From positions 1 to 64,000 of the forward strand of contig JAQRGA010000118.1 of assembly GCA_029237695.1 (NCBI GenBank): 64,000 bases of DNA. Reading direction: 5' to 3'. The stretch comes from Conchocele bisecta. Taxonomy: Eukaryota; Mollusca; Bivalvia; Lucinida; Thyasiridae. The notes beneath the pieces are model-generated. The model had not been told where the DNA came from and searched no databases. It was given only the letters and a program-made list of their open reading frames with translations. Shown here one piece after another: positions 23,555-34,421 of the stretch. The first letter of the stretch is position 1. Each line of letters opens with the position of its first letter. The position numbers were made by a program, and so were the translations under genes.

Positions 23555-23915
23555 TCCATGTGATTTTTTACCTAAGAAGATGTGCGATTTTCAGCAAAAA
23601 TGTTTGAAGAAAACGTGGTATTTTCTGTAAATGACGTTGAAAGTTCACGAAATGATCACAGCATATATAGGTTGGCCACAATTCTTCACAAGTATGAATC
23701 AAAATAAAGTGGAACCTCTCTAAACCGGACACCAATACAATATATGTTTTGAGAGGATTCTTGGTAACGCATCTCTGATAATAATGCATGTTCATGATCG
23801 CAAAAGACATATGGATGTCCCAGAATGGTCCTATGCCTGATTTACAGAGGACAATCTCTAAACAGGACACCATGGGGACTTCACAGGGTGTCCGGTTTAG
23901 AGAGGTACCGCCTAA
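23555..23915. repeat. two nested foldback remnants
   Basis: 23,555-23,665 carries TGTGATTTTTTACCTAAGAA and TGACGTTGAAAGTTCACGAA of the TGATTTTGTACCT family. 23,705-23,910 carries GTGGAACCTCTCTAAACCGG and CCGGTTTAGAGAGGTACCGC, a CTCTCTAAACCGG foldback with a degenerate middle. Confidence 0.6.
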
Positions 23916-25110
23916 TATTTACACTGTCCTTAAATTCATAATGGAAACGCATGATTATATTAATTGACGTTCATCGTCGTTGTCAATAACGTCACGCTAT
24001 TCACCTGTAACTTCGCTTTTCCTTGAATTGCGACAAAAGGACGTAAAACAATAAGATTCCTATTTTTACGCCGTATATGGTTATTCACATCTTTGAAACT
24101 ATTCGTAAATGCAGTGTAAATATAAGTAATAAAACCATGGGCTGTTGCGTTTACTGTAGTACGAAAAACGTTTGGTTTGTTTAAGTTTACGAGGAGTCTT
24201 TCCGATTCCACGCACTTTAAACAGGCCACATTTTTTTAAAACACCAGTAAACGCAACTGCCCATTGTTTTAATTCCATACAAAATGCCTATGTAAGCACA
24301 TATACAACATTTGTGTAGGGAATTATTACTCGCCATCACACTGACGGTGTGAACATGTATACCATGTGCATATTTACGCAGTATTTACTTACAATCTTGT
24401 CAAATAAATTAAAATTATGTGAACAAATGACACTAGAATTACAGAAATTTATTTTCCCCAGAATATGTGTCAATACATTTCCTGTTTGATGTGTATAGTA
24501 TATGATATGTAATTGATTGTTTATCAAAGTGTATTACTACGCGTACATAAAATTAATAGTCAACAACGGAGGTTACCTTTCTTATTTCAAATGAAAATAT
24601 GATATTTTCTGAGCATTCCCCACCCACTTGTTCATATGGAGGCCGATATAAACGAATATTTGTGTGCAATTTACTTCAGTCTTTCGTTACCAATAGTTAT
24701 GTCGTGACTACACATTACATATGTCACCTGACCCACAACAACCGTATACCGGTCACAATAGCCCGTGCGTTAAATTTGTATTGATATTAGAACGATAGCT
24801 ATGCAGGAGAGACGCAAACAAGCAATACACGCAACAACAGTTGCCGTTGTCACTGATTGTTTCAACCAGGATAAGCACAGTGACCAGGGTGTATTGCATT
24901 TTTACAAATAGTTACATGTTCCAAATATTAGTGACCAGTAGATGAGTGACTCATATATATTTTGTCACATGTATGTGACCAGTCTCTTATAATTCTTATG
25001 CAGAATGACAATGTACTGTTTTACTGTGTATGTAGTAATATATTGTGATATGTGCATTGATAAGACTTTAATAAAGACACATACATCAAATGTTGGACCA
25101 GCTTCTCATT
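23916..25110. other. no supported gene
   Basis: AT-rich. Frames of up to 89 codons (23,960-24,229, - strand) lack a recognisable domain. A TTTAATAAAGACACATACAT end at 25,065-25,085 could be a poly(A) signal of an unrecognised transcript or transposon. Confidence 0.4.
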
Positions 25111-25134
25111 AACAGAACTAGGGTACACAGCTGC

Positions 25135-25415
25135 CTGCGTTAATCTTTCTGAGCCGCCAACGTTTCTCAACATCTATTAGCAATCTCAACTCGCAATCAA
25201 ACAGTTTTAATGGCTGAGCCTAAGATGTAACACAGCTCAGGCTCAGCCAATCAAGATGTTTGACTTCAAGCATAATACTCCTGCCCAGATGCCAACGTTT
25301 CTCAACATATATTAGCAATCTCAACTCGCAACCAAGCAGTTCGATTGACCGAGGAGCCTGAGCTGTTTTAGCACAGCTCAGGCTCAGCTAATCAAGCTGT
25401 TTGAATTAAAGCATA
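25135..25415. repeat. tandem pair of hairpin-bearing repeats
   Basis: Two 145-bp copies beginning GCCAACGTTTCTCAACAT, each with a GGCTGAGCCTAAG or GGAGCCTGAGCTG / CAGCTCAGGCTCAGC hairpin. Related to 13,005-13,110. Confidence 0.75.
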
Positions 25416-25644
25416 AAATTCAAGTATCTAGAAATAAAAATAACTACAAATAACGGCAAGATTAGCGCAGGCGTTGATGTAGTATGACGTCACACATATA
25501 GAATGTAATGCAAACCATAGAAAGTAATAACGCTTAATGTTTCGCTAGTCAGCAACAATCATTGTCTATCATGTTTACTTAGTGCACCGTTTACTATGAC
25601 AACATCTTGAAATTGCAAGGTATTATTAACCTGGGCGCCGTTTA

Positions 25645-25865
25645 ACTAAACTTCGTATGACTAAAATGTTCGTAAGTGTAAAATGCAAGTAAATTTCACA
25701 TTTGCAATGTTTTCTTGTAAACACTTATTGGATTTACAATTATTGAGCATAGGCTGCATATGCAGCCTATGCTCAATAAATGTAAATCCATAAATTGAAA
25801 TTTCCAGACGATCCTAAAGTTGCACTTACGAAAATTTTAGGCGCACGAAGTTTAGTGAAACGGAT
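25645..25865. mobile_element. foldback MITE, copy C
   Basis: CTAAACTTCGTATGACTAAA ... central GCATAGGCTGCATATGCAGC ... GGCGCACGAAGTTTAGTGAA. The outer inverted ends are about 20 bp. Confidence 0.8.
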
Positions 25866-26540
25866 CCCTGAATACTATTTACATCGATTAACCATATTAC
25901 ATATCAGATGCCATGATAGGATAGCGTATTGTATAAATTCGTTCTTCCTGCAAATGTCGTGTACATGTATTTGTTTTTGTTGCTGCTACTGTTGTTTTCT
26001 CGGTAGTTCATTGTGGAATAGTTATTGTGGGGTTTTCGTTATATTTGTTATATATATACTAGGTTATTTGATTTGTATGTGGATGTATGCATGAGTTTCA
26101 CAGCGTGTCATATAGGAGCACACTATCCTAACGCGGCGGAAAGAGTGGCATATATCCATATATAAATCAATTAACGTTTTAGTATATACGTATACCAATC
26201 GCAATTTGTATAAAAGTACACTTAAAAATATACAAAATGTAAATACAATAAACAAATTAGTGGTGAGTAAGACGGAACTATTTTGGGATATAATGTGCTA
26301 CATGTAGTAGCATATCCATTTAACATACAAATCGTTACACACGTCATACAGACATATTTCCATGATACATTGCTATCATCAAAACATCCAAACATACATA
26401 TGACTCATGAACAAAGTATGGTTGACGGTCAATACTAATCATTTGATTCTCCACTTAAAAATCGTAGTGAACTATAAAATGTATACCCATGATAATATGG
26501 CATACATGTACAGTAGCGATTTTCTGCTCCTTACCTATTT
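25866..26540. other. no supported gene
   Basis: AT-rich, with no splice-bounded exon or repeat that I could define. Frames of up to about 60 codons only, without domain signal. Confidence 0.4.
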
Positions 26541-26544
26541 GTAT

Positions 26545-27115
26545 ATACTTATACATATCGTAATCGCATAGTATTGGTATATTTAATGAGCATATCGTAT
26601 GATCATATAATATTGGTATGTTTGTACCGTATCATCGTATAGTACAAACGTACTATACGAATATTATACAAACATACGATATCCGTTCGTATATACGATA
26701 TATCCGTACGGATATGGTATGCATATACCATACCCGAAGTGTGGCTTTTCATTCTACTGAAAACACCTCTCATTTTAAAGAAATTCTCGACTCCAAAGAG
26801 GACCAAATATTAGGGGCGGACCAAATATTCGGGCAAATAGTACACGGCAACACCGTTAATACATCGTATACATTTACGGTATTCTGGTACATTTATACCG
26901 TACACAAATCTGGTATGTTTGTACGATACAAACGTACCAGAATTATACACATGTATAAAAATCGTATAAACGTACGATTTGAATGGTATATCTATACGAT
27001 ATTGGTTGGTATGTACGGTACAAACATACCGTAAGTTTATATCATATGCATATCGTATAGAAAACATATCGTATTGGTATAGTATACGTATAGTATTGGT
27101 ATAGTACGTAATGTT
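26545..27115. repeat. AT-rich self-complementary GTA/TAC region
   Basis: Dense imperfect palindromes built from TATCGTA, GGTATG, GTACAAACGTAC and their complements, for example CGTATAGTACAAACGTACTA and GTATGTACGGTACAAACATA. Both strands are therefore accidentally open over about 130 codons (26,618-27,220); these are not genes. Confidence 0.6.
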
Positions 27116-27246
27116 GACCTGCAGAAAAGCGCTACTGTACATGTTTCTAAAACCGTTTTTCGTGGCAAATGAAATATCATAGCAACCATATACTATATCC
27201 ATATAACTCGTGCATGACATCGGCTAAACAGTAGTACAGTACTGAC

Positions 27247-27460
27247 TTGTACGGAGCCTTGCAGGGGACGTTGAATTATCTTTTTTATTTATTCGTTCCA
27301 ACGAAATAACAATTCGTTCCCACGTGGAACAATTTGTTAAACTGAGGGAACGAATTGTTAATTCGTGGGAACGAATTGTTAAATTGAGGGAACGAATTGT
27401 TATTTCGTGGGAATTAATTAATAAAAAAATTCCATGTCACCTGTGGGGCTCCGTACAGTA
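27247..27460. mobile_element. FB-like foldback element 3 (short)
   Basis: GTACGGAGCCTTGCAGGGGA at the left, TCACCTGTGGGGCTCCGTAC at the right; interior minisatellite of AACAATTCGTTCCCACG type in both orientations. The shortest of the three FB copies. Confidence 0.85.
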
Positions 27461-27461
27461 C

Positions 27462-27825
27462 TGACTTGAAACAAAACCGTAAACGCGGTATGTAACACAT
27501 TACTACTGGAGGTCTACACAGTATAGAGACAACATAGGACAAGGACAGTTACAAACACTACTTGTATTATTACCCATGTCTCCATGACTTGGAACAAGAC
27601 CGTAAATGCGGTATGTAACACATTGCTACTGGAGATCTACACATTATAGAGACAACATAGGACAAGGACAGTTACAAACAATACTTGTATTATTATCCAT
27701 GTCCCCATGACTTGGAACAAGACCGTACACGCGGTATGTAACACATTACTACTGGAGGTATACACAGTATAGAGCCAACATAGGACAAGGACATTTACAC
27801 ACAATACTTGTATTATTATCCAATA
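27462..27825. repeat. about 122-bp tandem repeat, three copies
   Basis: Each unit contains GACCGTAAATGCGGTATGTA, ACACATTACTACTGGAG, TAGAGACAACATAGGACAAG, and the TACTTGTATTATTA end. Copies are about 95% alike. Confidence 0.9.
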
Positions 27826-29302
27826 CTCGTATATGTATATGCTTTGACTTAATAGTTTATGTAATATACTTTAGATTTATATTTTATTATTTTGTATGTG
27901 CTATATGTCATCAGGTATTGTTATTTATAGGAATGTCTGTACTTACTTAATGACTTATCTTTCTGGATTTGTTTTATTTAATTTTCGCCCCATTAATATA
28001 TTTCTCATGAATAGCATACGATTCTGATTCACATCGTAAAAGGAATCCTTATACAGTATGAAATGCAAGTCACCCAACGCGGTGCAATATCAAAATCGTG
28101 GATTACTGTACATATATTTTGAATCAGACTAACTACATAATAGGCCCTGGGCGCGTTATGGTTGTCGGTACCATCCGAGCGCACCAAAGATTTTTGGTGC
28201 CAATGTGCTTAGATACTTATACTGTATATATTTCAAAGTAGTAACATAAGCCCACTAATTTGCATAAACAAGATGGCCGCCAGTGAAAAAAACATCGGCT
28301 ACCGTAGGATATATATTATATTGTGGAACCAATATTTGAAGGGACAATTTGGCGCATCTTAATTTATTTAATAGCTAATACATTACCGAATATATAACAT
28401 GTAAGCCTGTACCGAGCTTGTGAAAATCCAATATGGCAGCCATTTTATTGGAATTTGATAAAATATGAAAATAAATGGACAAGGACGTGCTATCAGTGTG
28501 GGTACAAAACACTAGTTCTGAAGTAATATGGCCACAGGTCGTTCACATATATGTATCCTAAACATTACATGTGTTAGAAGAATCATAACAGTCGTGCACA
28601 CTTGTTATGTTCCACAAACAAGATGGCAGTAATTGTTGAAAATTATATATTATTTATAGAATTTTGCTCTCTAGAGCTATAGTATATGCATAAACGAAAG
28701 GAATGTACCAACTAACCTCGAATATTTAATAACTATAATACATACATCTGTTTACCTGGCAATTGTGTGATATCTACATGTTCCATAAATCCAAGATGGC
28801 CGCCATTTTATACGAATTGTGTTGATTGTGCAAATCAGTTGGCACACACTGCCTCACAAGATGATTAGACACAATCGTACTAACAATGGCATATGTAAGA
28901 TAATTGACGTGTAGTTATATATGAGACAAATTGGCGGCCAGTTTTAATCTAATAACAGCAATTGCATACTTTTGTACGAGTAATACCTTTAAAAGAAATT
29001 ATAACAATTTCTGACACATACGAGGTGACACATTGCAAATATTTACTTCTCATATTTTGTACATAATTTGTATAAATCAAAGATGACCGGCCTTTTGTCA
29101 AGTATGTACATGTACACACATTGGCATACTCACTATGTCTGGGTCGACTATTAACTGTTAATTGATAGGCCCTGACTATATCAATAAATACATACTGTTC
29201 CAGTTACAGTATATATATTACATTACTGTCCACCGGTCTTTTAAACAAATGTATATGATGTTAGTCAATAATTGTAACTTGTGTACATCCAGAAAGGTCA
29301 GA

Positions 29303-29308
29303 TGTTTA
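29303..29308. repeat. Polinton target-site duplication, left copy
   Basis: TGTTTA here equals TGTTTA at 42,203-42,208. The A at 29,308 can equally be the first base of the terminal repeat, so the duplication is 5 or 6 bp; 6 bp is the usual length for Mavericks/Polintons. Confidence 0.8.
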
Positions 29309-29700
29309 GTAGTATATGGGAGTGATACCACCTCCCCCCCCCCCCCGCTACGCGCGGTGGCTTCCATCAGGAAGGTGGTATCATTGTGGATTCCCATATA
29401 CTACTTGGATTTTCCCCCACTGTTCGGCGGGTGTGGATGAGAAGAGTGGACAATATTTTTCAGCAACCACGATACTTCCTCGACAGTATGAGAAGTTATC
29501 ATGAGATGACACCATATTAGAGATAAGTTATCCATTGGTTATACTCAGTGTATTACAACAATCTGTCATAAATATCAAATGACACCCTATTAGAGATAGG
29601 AAATCCATTGGTAATACTCAGTGTATTACAACAATCTGTCATACATATATCAACTGACACGCTATTAGAGATAAGAATCCATTGGTTATACTCAGTATAA
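29308..29700. repeat. Polinton left terminal inverted repeat with tandem expansion
   Basis: 29,308-29,440 matches the right end in reverse (TACTACTTGGATTTTCCCCC, CACTGTTCGGCGGGTGTGGA, GGTGGTATCATTGTGGA) and includes a C13 run at 29,334-29,346. 29,504-29,700 holds three copies of a 75-bp unit (TATTAGAGATAA, CCATTGGTTATACTCAGTGT, TTACAACAATCTGTCAT); the right end has only one. The ATG of the first gene follows immediately. Confidence 0.9.
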
Positions 29701-30008
29701 TGCCTACCATAAAGCAAATGAGAGAGCAAGCTAAGAGTTGGGGAATTTCCCTAAGAGGTTTGAGACACAAGAAAGCTATAGCAGATAGGATAAGTGACGC
29801 GCGAGCCGTCGTCTACGAGGAGAGGCTGCGGCGTGCGGTTTTGACCGGACGACTGCCTGCCGACCCCGAAAAACGCTCCGGGAAATTGGAGAACGAGACA
29901 ACGGCCAGTCTGCGTGCCACCGCTTACGCACAGCGTATAAAAGAAGATCCCAGCGCGCGCAGAAAACCACTTTTCAAGGCGTACTACAATAAAATTCACA
30001 AGGTCTGA
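29700..30008 (+). CDS. SAP-like small DNA-binding protein
   Basis: 102 codons from ATG 29,700, chosen because it is the first ATG after the terminal repeat and starts the conserved-looking helix pair; an upstream in-frame start at 29,682 is less likely. Residues 1-35 (MPTIKQMREQAKSWGISLRG, then KKAIADRI) have the spacing of a SAP-type helix-extended loop-helix motif: amphipathic helix, G-I-S, L-R-G-L, then basic KKAIADRI. SAP motifs bind AT-rich DNA. The rest is strongly basic. The TGA stop overlaps the ATG of the polymerase (TGATG at 30,006-30,010), so the two are probably co-transcribed from the left terminal repeat. Intact. Function inferred from the motif only. Confidence 0.6.
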   Translation: MPTIKQMREQAKSWGISLRGLRHKKAIADRISDARAVVYEERLRRAVLTGRLPADPEKRSGKLENETTASLRATAYAQRIKEDPSARRKPLFKAYYNKIHKV

Positions 30009-32707
30009 TGGGGAGTAGTAGAGACATCGCCAGAGATTTGGTGGAGGAGGGTCCCAAGATTCTCGCCGAAGAAGCTGAAGTTAGGGAAACTGTTGATAGG
30101 GGAAGGAGGAAGATAGTATGGACTTTCGAGAGGGGGGTAGACGGGGAGATCGCTAATCGCATAATGAATACAATTCGCCCAGAGATGACCAAAGCATGTT
30201 ATCTGAGGTATTCGTGCTCATATCGTATTAGGAACATCGAGACCGACGCTACTATGATCTATCACAAACAATCAAAGGGTAGTCTGTGGATAAACGAGAT
30301 CGCCAAAGCCGAGAGTTGGATAACCGATAACCGCGTTTACGAGCCCACCGCCGACGGAGTGTGGTACCTCATGAAGTCTCCGGCAAATTACGACGCGGTT
30401 GTGGCGAATACCATGACGATAGGAATGTTTGGAGGTCACTCGTTCCTCATAACGAACCTCCCCAAGATGACAAACGAGTACGGGTGCTCCGGATGTCAAC
30501 AACGGTTCACAAAGTCCTGTAGCATGCACAGGCACGCGACCACCTACATGGGTGGGAAGACCGTGGTGATATGTCCAGGTAAGAGGGTAGAGAGACCGCA
30601 GTCGGCATACGAGAAGGTTTTCTATCCCAAGGGATCCGCGACCGCGACGTCGATTCAATGGTTGAGCAGAGAAGAGGAGAGGGTGGGAAAGCACATACGC
30701 GAGATGCGGTCACGGCGGCGAGAGGTGGGTGGTCGGCGATCCGGTCGACAGCTACTGTTACGAGACCAAGACCGTGTTTCAGTTTCGCGGATGTTACTGG
30801 CACGGGTGTCCGATGCATTGCGGGAGAGGTAACGAGGTAGATCTGTACAGGAGGACGAAAATTCAAGACGCCAATATAATGAAGGCGGGTTACGAGCTGG
30901 TAGTGATGTGGGAGTGCGAGTGGTTGAATGAGGTGACTACCCACTATCCACAATCGCCGCGCTAGGAGGAGACGACTCTGTACCCTCATCAGATAGTCTA
31001 CGACTTCGAGGCGTATCTCGACAAGTCAAAAACCACGCGATCCACCAAAGACCTGACCTTCGTGTGCGAGCGCGTTCCTATATCGGTGTCGTTGGGTGAT
31101 ACGATGCACGATGGGATCAACCACATCTGCGAACGAGACCCCGACACGCTGGTCGAGAAGTTCGTGACCGAGCTGCAGAGGAGAGACAAAGCCATCAGGG
31201 AGGGGATTAGGAAGAAGTCTTTACCGACCGACATAGAGATGCTGTCGAAACCTCAGCGAGAGAAGATCGTCTCGTGGATCGACCAAGTCCCGGTGGTGGG
31301 GTTCAACTGCAGCAGGTACGACCTGAACCTCATCAAGCAGTACCTTGTCGAGAAGTTGGCGGCCACCGTGAATAAGGTGATGGTCGGAAAGAGAGCCAAC
31401 ACGACGATGTTTCTGTTTACCCCGGAGTTTAGATTTCTCGACATCATCCAGTATCCAGGACCCGGTACCACGTACGACCGGTGGGTTAAGGCGTACGACT
31501 GTAAAACGGTAAAGTCTCACTTTCCGTACGAGTTGTTCGATTCCCCAGAAAAACTCGACCATCCCGGGCTGCCCGACTATCAAGAGTGGTACTCGAAGTT
31601 GAAGGGTGAGTTCTTATTGTCGTTGCCCGAGTGGAAAGAGTGTAAGAAGGTCTTCCGAGAAAAGGGTATGAAGACATTCCAGGAATGGTTGCGACACTAC
31701 AACGACTTGGATGTCGGACCGTTCCTGGAGGCACTGACTAAAATGACGGAGTTCTACAGGGGGAGAGGCGTGGACATACTCAAGGACGCCGTGTCTCTGC
31801 CCGGTGTTTCCCTTCAGTAACTGCTCCGCAGGTCGATCGATGGGAAGGCGGACACGCCCGAGCTGTGGTCGCCGAAGGATGAGACTTACGCGATGATGAA
31901 GGAGGGATTAGTCGGTGGTCCGTCCGTAGTGTTCTCCAGATACGCCGAGGCTGGCAGGTCGACGATCAAGGGCCAGGTGGGAAGTCAGGAGGAGAAGATG
32001 TGCAAGGTGGTGTTGGGGTACGACGCCAATGCACTGTATCTGTCTACTCTGTCGAAGGACATGCCGTGCGGGGAGGAGAAGATATGGACGTGGCACGACC
32101 CGAAAAAACAGTCACATATAGACCGTTTCGTGAGGAAGGTCAGGAGTGACGAGTGGTTCGGATTTGCGGAGTTGGATATAGAGGTCCCGGAAACGCTGCG
32201 AGACAAGTTCTCGGAAATGTCACCATTATTTGTAAACATAGTTGTCGAGGAAGCAGTCCCGGAACACATGTTAAAATATTTGAAGGACACGGAACGGAAG
32301 CGAGGAGATAGTAAGAAGCTCGTTGGAGCCATATCCGCCAAGAAGATGATCATATACTCCCCGCTACTAAAGTGGTATCTGGAGCGCGGCATGGTCGTCA
32401 AGGCGGTGCATAGTGTGATAAACTACACACCCGGCAAACCGTTCCAATGGTTCGTGGAAGAGGTCACCGCCGCCAGACGGACTGTGGACGTCAACAAGAG
32501 CAAGGCGGTGTTGGCGGAGATATTCAAACTGGTTGTAACGCGTGTTGTGGCAAGCTGATAGAGGCACAAGAGAGACATATGAATACGACTTATACGAAGG
32601 ATGAGAAGACTGTCGACCGGGCACTGAGGTCGGCGTGGTTCGAAGACTTGGAGGAGATTGGGGAGGCTTACGAGATATCGAGCAGGAAAACTCGAGTTAT
32701 ATGTTAA
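30008..32707 (+). pseudogene. protein-primed family B DNA polymerase, broken and C-terminally truncated
   Basis: Replicates the element from its ends in intact relatives. Visible in order: a C2H2-like finger (YGCSGCQQRFTKSCSMHRH, about 30,479-30,535); the FRGCYWHGCP block typical of transposon polymerases of this class (about 30,775); ExoI YDFEAY (30,999-31,016); ExoII GFNCSRYDLNL (about 31,298); an ExoIII-like YNDLDV (about 31,700); and motif A DANALY (about 32,020). Breaks: frameshift between about 30,690 and 30,730, in-frame TAG at 30,963, in-frame TAA at 31,818, frameshift at about 32,535 inside motif B (NACCGK remains where N-S-x-Y-G-K is usual), and an end at 32,707, before motif C (DTDS) and the thumb. 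It is therefore non-functional. The end overlaps the stop of an opposite small frame. Confidence 0.93.
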
Positions 32708-32847
32708 CTAGGCGAACTAGGCGAACTAGGCGCGCTAGGCGAACCGATAGTTTGGTATTGCGCGTGTCCATCGTATGCGAGGTATTCTAGTAGATCGAAC
32801 AGTCTCCAACACGCCCTCGCCAGATCGTCCGGTAACTGCGTCGTTAT
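32704..32847 (-). pseudogene. small unknown Polinton protein remnant
   Basis: On the - strand, an open stretch of about 46 codons reads QLPDDLARACWRLFDLLEYL and then a Ser-Pro tail encoded by a 9-bp repeat (CTAGGCGAA)n, ending in TAA at 32,704-32,706. There is no ATG; the codon where one would be expected is ATA (32,845-32,847). I recall a similar short DDLARACWRL protein in other invertebrate Polintons but cannot verify it. It is leucine-rich and amphipathic, with no catalytic motif. Its 3' end abuts the truncated polymerase (a palindromic GTTAAC serves both stops), so the junction near 32,700 may be a deletion scar. Confidence 0.4.
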
Positions 32848-32895
32848 ATATATATATTATTTAAATTATTATATATTTTTTTAAATAATTATTGC
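32848..32895. other. AT-only spacer
   Basis: TATATATATATTATTTAAAT and following A/T sequence, self-complementary, separating the small remnant from the next gene. No coding content. Confidence 0.6.
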
Positions 32896-33324
32896 TTATT
32901 GCTTTCCAATATTGTAGCTGACGAGACCCGTCGCAACCATTCCCACGACGATGAACGCGATCTCGCTGTCTTTTTGGGCCTCTGACGGTACATAGAAATC
33001 TGAAAGTTGGGGCTCGGGATCCAGCGGCGCGAGACTTCTCTGCGGATATGTCAGCGCTTACTCGCAGCTGGCTTCTTCAACGTTCTGGAAAGTTTGCGCG
33101 GCGTGATTCTCGCGGCGAAGCTCTTCGTTGACCCAATCCAGATGGGCGGTTTTTTTTTTTTTACCATGCTGCGTCTGCGCTCTTGAGTTGTTCAGCAGCT
33201 AAATCGTGACGCTTTCCTCCTCATCCGCGTCCGATTTTCCTATTAACGAGAATAAATTGTTGCCACCGCCGAACGCCACAGCGCTCGCGACTGCACCACC
33301 TATCATTATTGCGATCGAAGCCAT
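32896..33324 (-). pseudogene. conserved Polinton membrane protein, three breaks
   Basis: ATG at 33,324 starts a hydrophobic N-terminus (MASIAIMIGGAVASAVAFGG). The family-like C-terminal part (PLDPEPQLSDFYVPSEAQK, then a second hydrophobic helix IAFIVVGMVATGLV) ends at TAA 32,896-32,898. Between them I see a frameshift near 33,205, a second frameshift at the T13 run (33,150-33,162, A13 on the coding strand), and an in-frame TAA at 33,058. Known in invertebrate Polintons as a two-helix protein of unknown function, presumably a virion or membrane component. Start and end both look authentic, so the full gene is present but dead. Confidence 0.7.
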
Positions 33325-33549
33325 TATTTCCATATATTAGCGGGTAGAATTCCAGCTTTAATCTCGTGTCCCAACTGCGGCCGCTACATTCAAGGTCACG
33401 AGCCCTACGTCTCTCACGGTCATGTCCAATTTGGGAGCGGGCCCTCCGAAGGTCATCTTTGATAGTCGAGAAAACCCGATACTGAGACCCGATATCACCA
33501 CGGCGTGATAAAGCGCATTCATTATCATTTTACCATCGTTTTCAGCCAT
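33324..33549 (-). pseudogene. small hydrophobic Polinton protein, 3' frameshift
   Basis: ATG at 33,549; 63 codons are open (MAENDGKMIMNALYHAVVI, then PAPKLDMTVRDVGLVTLNVA) to a TAA at 33,358. The remaining tail (KAGILPANI, recalled from relatives) is encoded next to it in another frame and would end at TAA 33,324-33,326, overlapping the ATG of the next gene (TAATG). A small deletion near 33,360 has therefore truncated the protein by about a dozen residues. Two hydrophobic segments suggest a membrane-associated structural protein; its biochemical role is not known. Confidence 0.65.
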
Positions 33550-33564
33550 TGTTGATAACTATAA

Positions 33565-34124
33565 TTATGGCATATAATAGGGATCGCGATCAATGTTTAA
33601 ATGGGGCGCAATCGGTTTCGTAACTTTCTTCTGAACCGCGGCTTTCGAAAGGTAGTTCCGCACACACAGGGAGCCCACAACTGCTACACCACCACCAACA
33701 ACCCACGGGATGATTTTCCAATCAGGATTGGTGTAATAGGGGGTAGGAGCTACAGCAATCGGGGATTTCACCGACAGTTCCTGAGGAGAAACAGCTGTCT
33801 TCTGATGTTTTGCTGTCTCTGTCCCCAACTGTCGCTCCAGCTCAGGACTGGCTGAAACAGCAATCCCCGATTGCAACGACTGTTTAGCCTCTCGAAGCTC
33901 GGCGAGTATTTTATCTTGTTTTTTTTTTCGGGTGGCAGCCGCTGCCCGCCCAGCTGCCTGTCTTTTTGGGTTTTTGTGTCTTGCAATCGGATTCATCCAA
34001 TCTCGATTGGGAGTTGAGGGTTCATCCAACACTGTCGGGGGTGCAATCGGGTTCATCCAATCTCGATTGGGAGTTGGAGCAATCGGGAATCCATTAGCTG
34101 ATCGAGAAGTTCGTCGCAGTTCAT
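33565..34124 (-). CDS. basic, single-pass membrane protein with NRDW repeats
   Basis: 33,565-34,056 is open for 163 codons: a basic KNPKRQAAGRAAAATRKKKQ region, an acidic/Gln-rich middle, and one membrane helix (IIPWVVGGGVAVVGSLCV) near the C-terminus. The N-terminus contains PNRDWMNPIA twice, encoded by a palindrome-bearing 60-bp repeat (33,983-34,016 and 34,043-34,076). A better start may be ATG 34,124 (MNCDELLDQLMDS), but that frame is lost within the repeats and closes at a TGA near 34,053, so copy-number change in the repeat has probably shifted the frame. The basic region could bind nucleic acid. Function unknown; downstream of the packaging ATPase on the same strand. Confidence 0.6.
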
Positions 34125-34421
34125 TATTTTATTTTTAATAATTAGTACTATTCTGACTAGTCTCATAAGTTTAACATATTGCCAACCGCATCACCCTATA
34201 CTTATGATCACCGTTATGCTCGCAACAAAGCTCGCAGCGGAGCAACAAATTGATTCCCACATTGTTAACCATTGTTCAACATTTGTTCAACATTTGTTCA
34301 ACATTTGTTCATCATTGCTAAGCATTTGCTCAGCAGTTACTAACGAGCGTTAAGTAATTGCTCAGCATTGTTAAACATTTACTCAGCAGTTACTAACGAG
34401 CGTTAAGTAATTGCTCAGTAA
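34125..34421 (-). promoter_or_regulatory. 300-bp repeat-rich intergenic region
   Basis: No ORF. It contains four CAACATTTGTT units (34,270-34,312) and two copies of CAGCAGTTACTAACGAGCGT with TAAGTAATTGCTCAG (about 34,331-34,365 and 34,385-34,419). It separates the ATPase stop from the next start on the same strand, so it may hold a terminator and a promoter. Regulatory role inferred from position only. Confidence 0.4.

Noticed and set aside
26603..27220. Opposing 136- and 138-codon ORFs
   Set aside because: The region is an AT-rich self-complementary repeat, which is open on both strands by composition; Tyr/Ile-rich peptides without domain signal.
3800..28000. Possible CRISPR array among direct repeats
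   Set aside because: All arrays are contiguous tandem repeats without unique spacers, and the genome is eukaryotic.
29162..29504. ORFs of 62-92 codons across the left Polinton terminus
   Set aside because: They read through the inverted repeat and its C13 run, and cross the element boundary.
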